The translations under genes were made by a program, and so were the position numbers. This document shows positions 1-13,046 of a DNA stretch of 64,000 bases, piece by piece. This stretch comes from Tubulanus polymorphus (Eukaryota; Nemertea; Palaeonemertea; Tubulaniformes; Tubulanidae): positions 23,702,650 through 23,766,649 of the forward strand of contig NC_134026.1 of assembly GCF_964204645.1 (NCBI RefSeq), given 5' to 3'. Numbering within the stretch: position 1 is the first letter of the stretch; the number at the start of each line of letters is the position of its first letter. The notes under the pieces are model-generated. The model searched no databases. It worked only from the letters and a program-made list of their open reading frames with translations, and was not told the DNA's origin.

Positions 1-3000
1 CAATGTTTCACTAATCAATTTCATTTGACGAGATAAACTAGCTATTTCTCATTACCACACAAACAACGCAGACGTTGATAAACTAGTCTGGACCGAATAC
101 TTTTTGATGTTCAATTCTAGTCGTTATAAAGGTTAATAAACATAAGGGTTCGAGTCAAGTTGTAGCATTTTCAGGCAAAAATTTAAAAAAATCTGAATGA
201 AAAGTCGTGCGATCTATAACATAGTACCCAAGCAGCCCCATTTTCAACGAGACAGTATCGAAGGCTTTTCAGAGCCGTACGAAAGGAAATTCGTCAAAAT
301 TTATATCGATTTTGTGGTTACGGCAAAAATGGTCCTGCACCCCGATGAATCATCGTAAGACTAAGAGAGACAGACAGAGAGAGGGACAGAAACATCTGCA
401 TTGCACATTCAATCAATCTCCCAGGAGTAAGAGATCTGATCTCCCCATGTGCCTAATGTCGCCACTGATCATCCATATTTATATAATTACGTGAGAACAA
501 TTGATTGTGATTATATATTATATACCAGATGTGAGCTGATATGGCAACATTCATTATTCATTGGTCGGGCTCTCGCAAATGAAATTACCCCCCAACACTA
601 AAGGGTGAGCCGTTACTCCCATGAAATATTTAGGTGATGGTTTGTATTTGCGATTACCCCGTACACATTCGATATGAATATCATAGCCAATATGTCTCGT
701 TTATGAAATCATTGGGACATAAAACAGTGGATTGGTTTAAATACGCGGTTTTACACTTATAACTCTTCATGGACAAAAAGAGAATATATTCTTAAGTGGA
801 CGCTTAAAAGTATTCTGTTATAACTAGATTCCGATCAGTTGGAAGTTACGACAAATTGAACACCAGCAATAGAAAGATTTTATTAGCACAATTTTCGCAG
901 TTAATGCCAACCAACACTGCAGTCCAGTTTCTTTGTCAGATTGAAATTAAAAGCCCAGCAGGTAAAGATCAAAGTGTTATCTATTTTTACTGACTCCGTT
1001 TATCTCCTGTGGATTGATATATAGAAACCTAGCGAACCGTGTAAGCAGAAATTATCATTTTACCAATGAGAAATTATTCATATTTTCCTTTTTGATTTTT
1101 CACTTTTGAATCAATACTGACCTAAAACAGTGCAGTCACCTGAAAGTACTTCCAAATATACAAATTGATTCAGAAAATTGTCACCAGGGGTGCACTAAAT
1201 AAACAGATTAAGTTATTCATAAGACAGATATCATAGAAAATAAACAATTGATTCTGAACAACCAATCTTGCCTTATAGATAAATGACCATATACAAGAAA
1301 AAAATTCTGCATTCTGTCTCATGTATAAACGATGAACTTCCTATTTTCCATATAAGCCTTGATGACGTCATGCATATGCGATATTGCATTTTTTATGCTC
1401 CTCTCATGAGAACGTATATAGTTGGACAGTTCAGTATACAAACGGCGTGTACGCTAATGAAATTACTTAAATATGCACCAAAATAGCCTCCAATGACTTG
1501 AGGGTACAAGCAATAAACATAGGCATGTACGTTCTTATTCATATTAATGAGAGATAGTAAGACATCAACATGCAACATAGCACATAACTAACCACAATTT
1601 CTTCAATGAAATACCAATCTTTTTCAGGTGAGGAGATGGGTACTTCTTGCCCGGGTAGAAAATATATGGGCTTATTTTCGTATGCAGATTTGATAGAATT
1701 ATGTATACGAGTCAATTTCATTAACGTTAATACTCTCGATGATTTCCCAGGATTATTCCAGTGGATTTTGCACAGGATTCCAGTGGAGTTCTTTTGGTCC
1801 TGTGACAACTACAGAATGACTACCCTTTTCATGTTGTTATTTTCATATTGAAGAAGTAAAATATAAATATCTGACCAAACGTATTCAATAATGCTTCAAC
1901 TGCTTTTCAACTATAGTGTATTTATTGACAAGCATGGTTTCAAATTATCAAGTTAAGAGTTTCCTCCAATCTCCCTAGTATTGGTATGGAATGAAAGTCA
2001 TATTTCAACCAAATTTAGAGTCAACCTATAGCCTAACATTGGCACATTCAAATGTTAGTATTAAATTGCTTGATGTTATAAAATAAAAAAGTTCTAGGAT
2101 GAAAATATCTCGCAACACATCCATCCAAGGCCTAATAAGAATCACACACACACAAGTACAGCTGTGCCAAGAAAAAATATGTAATGACCAATCATTACGT
2201 CATTCTGTCTTACAGAAGCAGTGCTACATGATGGAAAAATATGCTGAGGTGGCTTGAACTATCTCCACCTGCCAGAGGCCAGGTGTAATGGATTACCACT
2301 AGATGAAACTGGAGTTGACACCATAAAGAAAGTATTAACAATTGACAATAACAATACACTTGACTCTTTAAGTCTGTTCTATTCTGCAAAAAATATCTTT
2401 GTTTTCCCGAAGTTTAAAGTCAGCTAATAATCCGTCTGACGATATCGATCTGAAAAATTCTATACATCAACCAATGCGCGAGCTTTCATTATGTTTCTGT
2501 TTTTTTAGAAATCAATTTTTACAACTATTTACATCGTATTACATACAGCGTGGCTTGCATTTCATTACTGAAATCGTCAAAGTTTCAGGAAGGAAATCGT
2601 ATAGCCAGAAATCAGGTATATCGATTCGATGCACGGAGTAAAGTTGTAGCTTGTGGCATTCATAAACAAATGGATTAAAGAACTCGTCACATTGCCCGGG
2701 GATGCAAATTCTCTGGAAGACCATTTATTACGCTATGACGCTTTTGCCACTTGTATATTGGCATTTATCTATCCAAGAAGAGCCAACATACATATACATA
2801 TATATGGACTGCATTTGTCTACAGATAGCTTCTGAGGAAGAGCAGTTCATAGAAGTATTTGCCAAAAAAAATGTCAGGCACTATTAATTCATGCCATTTA
2901 AAACAGAATGTCAATTTTTCAGAGGGTCATGTAAGAAATATGAAATGTTCCATAAACAAGATCCTATCCCTAAGATTTAAACTCTCTCTCCGCTTCAATT

Positions 3001-4700
3001 GGCATAAAAATTTATAGAGTATCTTCGCCACACAATTTCTGATGCATTGCCTCTGAACGACATCCTTCGACGATGACTCTGCCAACAACTGTTTCACTGT
3101 ATTAAACCACGCACAAGTGTTGAGCATGCACCTTCAAAGTTGTAGCGTATAATCACATTTCATTTAAAATTCTAATCGACATCTGAGATGAAAGTGCATT
3201 TACACACACAGAGACACACACTCACATGAACTGCGCAGATTTGCCGACAATCATTTTTGCTGAAATTAGGGTCCATTCATGCATGAAGCGGTGAATGTAA
3301 GAAGTCGATGCATGATAGCCATGTCATATGGCTTATACACATAAACGTGTATATGCAATGGAGAATCCATAGAAATGTAAGTGAACAGAAAAGCTGACTC
3401 CAAAAGTCTGCTAGTAATCTTGTGTTTTGATCAGCGCCCTCAACGGTTGCGATAAACAATAACTTTTCTAGACGGGTTAGCGGTTGTCTCTATTCCTAAT
3501 TGGCGTTTTTCATGGTTTGTTCTAGTCTTAAATTCATCCAAATCTTAAAAACGCTGAAATCCTCAATGCTCACAGAGAAAATATCATTGAGAATCTATTG
3601 TGTATTGTCACTGGTGAGGACGCTGATCAGAACACAAGATTACTAGCAGTGCCTAGCACATACTTGAGGAGGTGGCTTTCCAGTGCGCTTGTATTATAGT
3701 TCTATGGAGAATCATACCAATGGTGAATGGTCAAATACCAACCAAAATGAAAATCCGCTTTTCGCTTCGTCATCCTATCTAAGTGACTAAAACATCATAA
3801 TGAATAGACATATTTTTCACTCCCATGCTTCAGGCTCTACCGGTTTTCACAAGTTTTTGTGATCATGCTGTCGAAGATGAATAGTGATATGAAATCGATC
3901 TAGTTAATATGGAGTTGTTGATTGTGTGGTTGATTCTAGAGCAACTGACTAAAAAAAAAACGTTCTTAGCCGATAGCGTATACAACATTTTTCTAAATCA
4001 TTCACATCTGTAGGTTATGGTTGCCATTTCTTCTGCGTGATACACAATTTCATTAAAATTTTTATGAATGAAGGCTTATAAAACTAATTACACGATTCAT
4101 ATGGGTCGATTTGAGAGTTTTAGCGGGAGCGAAATGAAATGAACGACTCGTTTTTATGACGTTCGAAGCATGGCCGAATTACAAACAATATCGCAAATGG
4201 AAATTGATCAGACAACCACATCCCTTGCAGTACACAATCTAATCACTGTGATGTCATTTTATATGAAGTATTTGTTAGGCAATTGACCCAACTATCATCT
4301 ATTCATGTACATTTAGTATTAAATTGTAGTGTTGCAGAATATTCGTACATACGTAAATATATCGATTGAATATTCGCTGTCCATCAGCGCGGAGAGCAGG
4401 AAAAGGAATTAGTCGGATGTAATCCTCTAAATGAGATCGCGAAAATAATTTACAAGCAGTCAACGTTGGCTTTTAAACCGGTTTTATGATCCATATTACT
4501 CAGAAATCGACAAACACAAGGGAATACTTCGTTTTGACCAGCAACTATCATCGCTAATGGACCATACAGACAAGGTCAATGTAGACAGTGACACACAGAG
4601 AATAGGTATATGAAATCGGTCGGTAACCGATTTATAAGGAACGAGGACCCGAAGAACACCTGGTGACGAAGACAACATCCAGAAGGCAATAAATACTTAC
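1..4700 (-). other. Intron sequence of the minus-strand RRM gene, left edge
   Basis: No exon was recognised. Contents: a short TIR element at 3408-3649 (listed separately) and short CA-rich patches near 2145 and 3203. The ORFs here overlap each other on both strands and resemble no family. Confidence 0.5.
3408..3649. mobile_element. Small TIR element (MITE-like)
   Basis: Arms 3408-3446 and 3611-3649 are inverted repeats of each other. Each is 39 bp with only a few mismatches, begins CTGCTAGTAATCTTGTGTT, and weaker similarity extends inwards. There is no coding capacity in the 242 bp. The structure fits a non-autonomous DNA transposon. A clear target-site duplication is not seen. Confidence 0.5.
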
Positions 4701-4751
4701 CGGTCTTACACCATACATTGGTAGAGGAGCCGGTAAAACCTGCACACTTAC
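4701..4751 (-). promoter_or_regulatory. Recursive splice site with downstream RS-exon donor (site 2)
   Basis: The minus strand reads CCATCTTTTTCTCATTTTAG then GTAAGT at 4751. It shares the 16-base core CTCATTTTAG|GTAAGT with the site at 27491, although the flanking sequence is otherwise not clearly alike. A downstream donor GTAAGT begins after 4701, which would define a 51-nt RS exon. It is about 22.7 kb beyond site 1. The alternative is a 51-nt cassette exon in phase 0 (VSVQVLPAPLPMYGVRP). Confidence 0.6.
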
Positions 4752-7700
4752 CTAAAATGAGAAAAAGATGGAATTATTAGCAATTTTTGAAGGAAATAAG
4801 TAAGTAATAAACAGTTCAATCATATATCAGGCTAGAAGCTTAGCAATTCTTGGGCGGAGAGAGTGTAATGAGGACAGTTTCTTATCAAGGGTTCAAACAC
4901 ATGACCTGGCATCCTTGAGTACAGGGTAAAGATCTAAACACTTATCGACTAATATGAATATATATATATATATATATATCTATGCAGATTTTTGCAGCTT
5001 AGATTGAACTTTTTTCCATGCAAAGAGAAGTTTTACTGTCTGAATATGTCTCATAAATCTTTGATATATGCACGCGATATTCCCAATAGAGAAAGTACAA
5101 AGTGTCAGATACAATGCTTTCTTTTAAATGATTGCCAAAATGCATGCTTCCATAACAGATCAGGGATGAGATAGATCACCCTTCATTACTTGTTGGTCAC
5201 AAAGTACAAATATTTATATCGCTGAAAGTGGACATCATTTATTTTATGGCGTCGAATTTATGGTTGATGTTCCAGCTGACTCAGCGGCAGGGGAACGGCA
5301 GGCAGCCTCGATTTACCCAGCCTTACCCTATCAACAGAAACTGTGTCAACCATGGACTGTGAGGTCAAGTAGAAAATTCAAAATGCTGTTTTTCCCGGCC
5401 ACAAATGGCTTGGCGGTAGCCTACATCATGTAAGAGATGCTCTGCCGGCCATTTATGAGCAATTTTATTGGCAATCGTGAAGTATGGCAAAATCGATCGG
5501 GCAGCTTTGTGCTGTAAACACCATTTCACTGGTAACGACGACACATGCAGACATTTTCTTGACCTTGGTTCAATCGGCGAACCAGTATCAGACCGTGGCG
5601 CGATGATTATTGAAATCACCAGCCAGTGATTTATAAGTCATTTTCATGTCTGTATGAACTTTGCAGACTTCGCACGACGACAGATGAAATTTTTTCACCA
5701 GCATGTACCATATTCTGACAGTACTAATTCATGAATTCTAAATGCATCAGAATCATCAAACCATATTACCCAGTGAGCACATTAATTACACCTTTTTCAT
5801 CTTATTTTGATTATTTTGTCTTCAAATCTTCAAACATTATTCAATTTTTTTCTTTCCGTTTGGTGCGAATAGCAAAGTTGCGAGTGTCATCTCATTATCT
5901 GACAGGTATACCATACACGGCGTTGAGTTCTTGAGAAACATTCTATACCGCGTGTATATTTTCATGTCACCAGCTGCTATTGATTTTAAACTCTTTTTAC
6001 CCAGAAGCGGTGTATGGCGCGACGACAACGACGGAAAGGGAAAGACAGACAGCGAGATACAGAGAGAGAGAAAGAGAGGGAGAGAAAGGAGACAAACAGG
6101 TATGTACGATGGAGAAGAGGAAAAACGAATGCGAAACAGTGAAACCGTATTTGAAATACGATGAAAGAACATTAAGATGAATGCGATCTGCTCTTGTACC
6201 GTTGGAAAATACGCTGAATACTGGATGTTGTTAACACGATTTGCCAGCCATGTAATTGTGTTAGCTTAAGGAAGTAAATTATCAATAAGGTGTTTATCTA
6301 GACAGTTCGAATATTCATATTCCGAATCCGTAGAAAATCGAGACAATAGTCGATTGGACGAGGTCGACGGGATCGGTCAGAAGGTATCGAGTATGAAATA
6401 CCTATTCGATCAGCAGTGAACGGGGGTGAAATGAATTAGTGATATCCAAAAATTCTTTCTCTTACAATCGTCCAAGCCATAAATGCATGACAACAGGTCA
6501 TGAAATACAGCAACCACATTATAGCGTAATAAAATTGTTAGATATCAATATTTCAGTACTAAAAAATCAATCAACGATAGGGAGAGAGATTGTTTTAGCT
6601 GCGCGATATAAACCCGGCTGAACCGATCTACAGGCATTGATCTATTGAATTTATAAACGAACGATATTGACGTGTGTAGGAATACGGAAAGCGCTTGCTC
6701 TCCAAACTAGAACAGCAACTACATTTATCTCAGCACAAAAGCAATATAATTTTAGATTTTCACGAGCGCTTTCACATGAAAGTAGACACTTATATTTCAG
6801 CTCTTCAGCGTTATCGATGACTAAATGGTGATAGAAACTGAAACCAGTTTGTGTCTCGAATTTCCCGGCACTCTTATTGAATGGGGTAATAAGAAGTAAA
6901 ATTGCTTCCCTGTCAATATCGCCTGGTATAACATTACGCAGAACGGAGAGATCAATTTTTGGTATTTCCTCATATGCGCGATGTAGACGCGATGATAATT
7001 TCATACAGTCATTAGAAATATTGTATATACAGCATTTGATTCGTTGTTCATGGGGTTATTCACATATTCTGATAGCGAGCTAAAACGAACTAATTGACAC
7101 ATCTTTCAGAATTGAGGATGATGAATCTTTTTACGAATAACTAGCATTTTTTGATGAAATGTGGACCTAGAGAACTGATCAGTCCATAGATGACCAAATC
7201 ACAAAAAATGCTGGATGAACAGAAAAAAAATACTAGCCAAGAAGAAACATATCACTTGCATCATGTACAGCAGTTTTTCATGGCGAATTTTTAAGGATGA
7301 TGTCAGATGCGCGCATGAAATGGCATTCATAGGCTTTGTGACAGTCACTACGGCAAATTTTCATCTGTTACTGACATGATGATAATCTGGTTGCCAGTAT
7401 TAGTTGTGATAGCAGACTTGATGGGAATATCCAACAGGCCGATGTTTAGATAGCTAAATTAATGTACCCATAAACCCTTTTATTCAATGAAAACCATCGG
7501 ATGTATAATTCAATCAGTTATCCCCCGTCATCTACCCCGTCGATTCTATCCATCTACCGACATTGTGCTCATCGCATTGAACAGTTTAAAATCCTGACAT
7601 TACCACTTCGTTCTGCATCCAGCACAACGGCCGAGATCAATAGCTTTAGTGCGCGGCTGTATTGAACCGTAATTGGTCGCAATTAATGCCGCAATACATA

Positions 7701-9394
7701 GGATAAGTCGCAACTTAGCTCACCTGCATACAAAGCCTTCATGACAACAGCACTTAGAATAATGAACGGCCGGTTTCGGACACTAACAATCCGCGTTTGC
7801 TTCATGTCCGGAATCAATGGCCGATAAAATCACGATCAACTTTGTCAATTCAATAGCTAACTATATGCAGCTAAGTCATTGCTGGGTGTAAGGATATAAG
7901 TATATTTGTCGTGTCTGGTAGATATGAGCGATTCAATATCAGAGTAATGAAGATTTGAAATGGGGTTTTCAATTAAATGTTGGAAGTATATATCTGCAAA
8001 GGCTCCACAATTTAATGAACATCAACAATTACATCAATGTTGACCCTGACCTTTTGATTTACCAGGAATTGAGCTCGTTTTGATTCATCCTTTCTTTCAA
8101 TGCCATGAAATCTCAACTCTATTCATAGTCTTCGCAAAAAATCTTTCGATGCGAACTTTAAAAAAGTCGATACCCAATTTCGCCCCATCTAGAGTATTTT
8201 ACATAGAGAACCAACGTAAGCAACGTCGAGCTAATGTGCAGAACATAATCAACGAATTAAAACAAGAAACAGCCACTTTAAGGCAGACATCAGTCAAGAA
8301 ATCCAATTACACCAGTAACATCATTGCAAATTATTGTGATGAGTAATACCAAATGGATCTACACTGGTGAATGTCAACAGAAAATGTGACGGAGTTTTGA
8401 AATCCACACAAATCAGCTAACTTACGTAATAGCCAACAACCTTATACTCTCATTAGAAAAAACGAAATGACAAGAACTACCGGGGTTACAGTGATCTTTG
8501 AAAATAATGTCAAACATGCAAAAACTTACAACTGATTCCATTTAATTATTCAGTTTTTAATCCGATATACGCAATAAGATAGTCACCAGATCCCAGCCTT
8601 ACACAGCAGAATTATGACCTATGGTTATGAGAACCAAATCAGTACTTCACCTAGTGAGTTTGGCAATGTTAGAATTGAAATCCTAAAGCTTTCTAGGATC
8701 TCATTCATTACGAAATAGCAGAAACACATTCGCAGAGTCGCGAATAATCATTTCTATTCCGATAGCGATATTTCCATTCCTGGAAGAATATGTCAGGGGG
8801 TATGGTTTCATGACTATGTCGTGGTTGATTGAACACTTCATCGCGCATAATCCGGTATTGGATTATCAACATAACCGCGACGACGAGTCGGTGTTCTGGA
8901 AGTGAATTCAAGAGTCATATAGGCAATGATTTTCTTGCATGTGACCAAGCATCACTTAAGAATTCAGCACAACGTTTCCAAGGATCATTAAGACACATAT
9001 AGAATGCATGGAAGCCGCAGAATAAAACTTTTTATCTTTCTTTACGTTTATTGGCTCTCTTCTTTTGCCCTCTTTCATCGAACCAGGTATTTTTTGCCCG
9101 AAATCTGACGAACGACCGCTCGATACAATAGAGGATATATCGGTGAACTTTCGGCGCGGATATAATTCATATTCTGAACAACATCATTCGGCGATCATAG
9201 ACATTAATTGTATGCGAGTCCATGGAATGACCATTTACAATAAGGAAGAAAGACCAAGGTCCCATTACATGATAAGCACCACTCTGGTACAGTCAGTTTG
9301 GGTAATATATTTATACTCAGTGAGATCAGAAGTGATGATATATTCATTTTACAGGAGGTGCATGTCTACATACCTCATACTAAAAGAAGCAACC

Positions 9395-9738
9395 ATACAG
9401 AATGTTACTTCCAAGTTTTTAAGCTGAATGGGTGCAGTTTGAGACGATTTGGCGCGGGCTAAATTGGCATGGATCAGGCCCGAGTCAAATTAAGCCAGAG
9501 TATGTTCACACGAAAATGCACTCGTTACTAAGCAATGCTTTAACCATGGACGTATACGTCCATGCTTAAAAAAAGCAAAGTGAGTCACTTCCGGAACCTG
9601 AAGTAAAATCACACGCAATGATTTAACCAGCTCGGGCCTGATCCGACGGTTTTGGTCGGGCCAAACCTGGTCCAGGCCAAAAACGCTTGTGTGATCGCTG
9701 CTAATATACAATGTTACTTCCAAGATTTCAAGCTGAAT
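9395..9738. repeat. Pair of ~34-bp direct repeats bracketing a transposon-like block
   Basis: Bases 9395-9429 and 9706-9738 match as direct repeats (ATAC..AATGTTACTTCCAAG.TT...AAGCTGAAT) with about two substitutions and a 2-nt indel. They surround the element at 9422-9703. This is far too long for an ordinary DNA-transposon target duplication. Confidence 0.7.
9422..9703. mobile_element. MITE-like element, family 1 (CGATCACAC termini), degraded left end
   Basis: The right end reads TGTGTGATCGCTGCTAAT, matching the terminal motif of the copy at 25895-26399. The left end (about 9422) is only weakly recognisable before GACGATTTGG. The body has opposed GGGCTAAATTGGC and GGGCCAAACCTGG blocks and a palindrome GGACGTATACGTCC (9549-9562). 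Confidence 0.5.
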
Positions 9739-11539
9739 AAAGGCAATATACGTACAGTTCGAAGACAGTCGTTCTTCACGAAGCTCGTTTTATTGACAAA
9801 CTGTGTTCAAACGATTCATTTTCGTGCTGAAATCTACATCACTACATCCAGCTGCACTGAATGTTTTTTTTTTTTTAACTGAACGAATTAAGTGAATAAA
9901 GTTTCTCTCGACGGATAGTGCAGCAAGGCTATAATCGACGTAGATCTGCATTCTAATGACAAACTGTATTTACAAATTAAATTGTACTGAGACTATCAAT
10001 GCGTTGACATGGTAACACTACCAACTTGAATGGAGGGCCTCGCAATAAAATTTAATAACGCTTTTTTGCGGATATTTCATTAATTGAAGCGAATTTGAGC
10101 GATTTCGTAACAGCTGTATTCAGGAACACCATATGAATCGGGGTCGCGGAGAGAGGCGAAAATCAATCAGACTTGATTAGTACGAATTTATCGAATTGAA
10201 ACTCTCCACAGCAGTCAAGAGATGACCATCTATTTGTCAGCATCATTGGCCATCAATCTGAGAGCAGGGCTGTCGCTTATCTATACACAATTCTAAATGT
10301 CAGTAATTCCTAATACAGCGCAGTGAAATTCAAGTAATCTTTCCAAAAACGTATAGACGCTTTAAACTGCAAAAGTTTCTGCTGAGATGAATTTTGCTTG
10401 AAATGTGTGATTACTAGAACAAATCTATACTTGTTCCCGAATCAATCCAATCAGATATTATCATGGAACAACTGTCACCGATAGAATTCAATGGATTTAA
10501 TGAATGTTCTTCGTATTTTTGCAAATGTCAATCGACTATGAAATTCATACGAATACTGGATATTCAATTATTTGGAACATGTGTATCGGGTTCGGATGGA
10601 TAATCACTATCCATCAATACCAACCAGTACTGAACACATGCTAGCATCTCGAATAAATACCCACATTCTAATTAGTCCCATTAAGGCTAGAGTCAGAATA
10701 GGATGTATTGATATCGATACCAGCGGATCTGATCAATTTCACATTAAAGAAAGATATCAATAATTATATCATATTTCAAAGAATGCGGTTTTAACATTTT
10801 CTAGTTTTACGAAGAGAGACAGTTACTGCCTGGATCATCGATTGCTCTTGTTTGAACATTGAAACGGTTTAAAACTTATCAACTCGAGAGTGTTCAATTG
10901 AAAAAGCAAAGTCGGAACATAAACAATGAATACATTGTTCATATAACGCCGTATTGAACTGGTATAAATGCCCTGAAGTTACCCAGATCAGGTTGAGCCC
11001 CACCCTCCAGTAAGTAATACTGTAACACATCTGTTGATAGCGAGTACTCAAGCACGTGTGCACGTATCACTAATTTCCAATGAGACCTTAATCCTAATCC
11101 ACTTGGCGTGGAACCATTTTCAAAATTACCTTTCTGTCAAGTCGACAGTCAGATAGATACAAGTACGATAGCAATAGATGCATACAACAAAATTTGATGA
11201 CACGATAAGACAACATACAAACACAATACAACATCAAAAAGTAAGAAAAATCATTCACCATTCCTACCGGCGGCGTTTGGGTCGCACTCTCCATAAGCAT
11301 GTTGGCGTAGTACGGTGTACGAAAGGAATTATAGTCCACTCTGCTCGTTGTATTAATGATAAAATATTGTTTATAATACTAATAGCCGGGCACTTGTTTG
11401 TACACTAACGCAAGTTGGTAGGAAAAACGAAAACAGTGAAATAATGCCACTGTATGTGCTCGGTTACACTTAGTTTACCACGCGAAACATCAATAAAATA
11501 TCAGCTACCAGCGATTGGTTGGAAGCAACCTGCAGCGTC

Positions 11540-11830
11540 GATTGGTTACTGGGATGTGTCACAATGTATGTGATGTATAAACTCAGAGGCACCAACACAG
11601 CGCGCAAAGTCAAGCTTAATTTTCAAATATCCGCCGAGTTGTGTCGAAGATCGGCGTATGGCTTTCGCCGCGGAAGTCAGCTACACGTGGCATTGTGCGG
11701 TCAACTTTTAACGGCCATAATGATCCGATGTTTGTGAGACAAAAACCCGAGCTGGCCGCGCAATTCAAATGTAACTGCGACTAAAAGCCGACAACTTCCT
11801 TCCAAATAAATTGGATCGCGACACCACTTC
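11540..11830. other. CpG-dense patch in intron
   Basis: CG dinucleotides are visibly more frequent than in the AT-rich surroundings (CGCGCAAAG, TTTCGCCGCGG, GGCCGCGC). No gene was recognised. It could be an unmethylated regulatory island or older unique sequence. Confidence 0.3.
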
Positions 11831-12918
11831 ATAAGTCCACTTTGTCAATGGCTGTTTCACGTAATCGCATTATTGCATTACAGCAACTCATAGTAAGTAA
11901 TAGAATCTCATAACTGGCACAAAACCTGCTTCAATACAGAGCAAACAAACGATCAAACATTACAAAAAGCTTTCCATTAAACATGACAATAACTTCGTTT
12001 TTTTTGATAGAAAAACTTAATTAGATCTTGAAAATAACCGAAACTCAGCAAGCAGCCCGATCAAATTGACACATCATGACACAAATTTTTTCGAAGGGAA
12101 AAAATTATTCCGACCCTGCCCTAGCAATTGATTCAGACAACTGCAGTGTTCTTCCCTGGCTGTCCGGAGAGAATACATGATTGTATCGACCATATTTTTT
12201 TCTGACGCATCACTAATGCTAATCGCTTAACATTTCCTCATCATCAACTGAATCAATGTACAAATTAGCGAGAAGAATTCCGGGAACAAAGAGGTGAATG
12301 TCTTTTCCAATCTATTTTGATGTTCGATCGATATGATTATACATTTTAGAAATCTCGTTCGTCAATTAATAACAACGACGCGTGAATGTACATCAGGACA
12401 TCATACATTTCAATATGAGTTCTCGCTTTTAAGAACCAATATAATATTACTCTGATGACGCAGGCAACCTTGAGCACTCGCGACAACGTCTCTCGGACAT
12501 ATTCTAATCAAGAACAACTTGACGATTGTCATTAAGAAAAAAAAAACTTTCGACCTCATTTTGATATTTCCTAATAACTTGTCAAGAAACACGAAGAAAG
12601 ACAACACACATTTAATATTTAAAGATAATTTCCCATTCGAGCGATATTTGTTGTCATTTAGAAATGCGAAAAGGATTAGGAACCCGGCGAGCTCATTCAT
12701 ATTTGATGACCATCGCTACAGTTGAAGGAAGATGCCAAATTTATATCATCTCTCACCCCTCCAGTTAGTGCTTAGATTTGATGTGAATCCAACAGGGAAT
12801 TAGATATTACGTACCAAAACTATTCTTTACCACTTCAGAGACAAAACTGAAGTTCATTGTTTTTATTTTCAAACAGCAATATTTCATACAGACTGAAATT
12901 TCGATTTTTCTTGTTTTG

Positions 12919-13046
<128 letters not shown>

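Noticed and set aside
1606-1848. Overlapping ORFs of 81 and 89 codons on opposite strands
   Set aside because: Neither peptide is recognisable and no flanking splice or promoter signals favour one strand.
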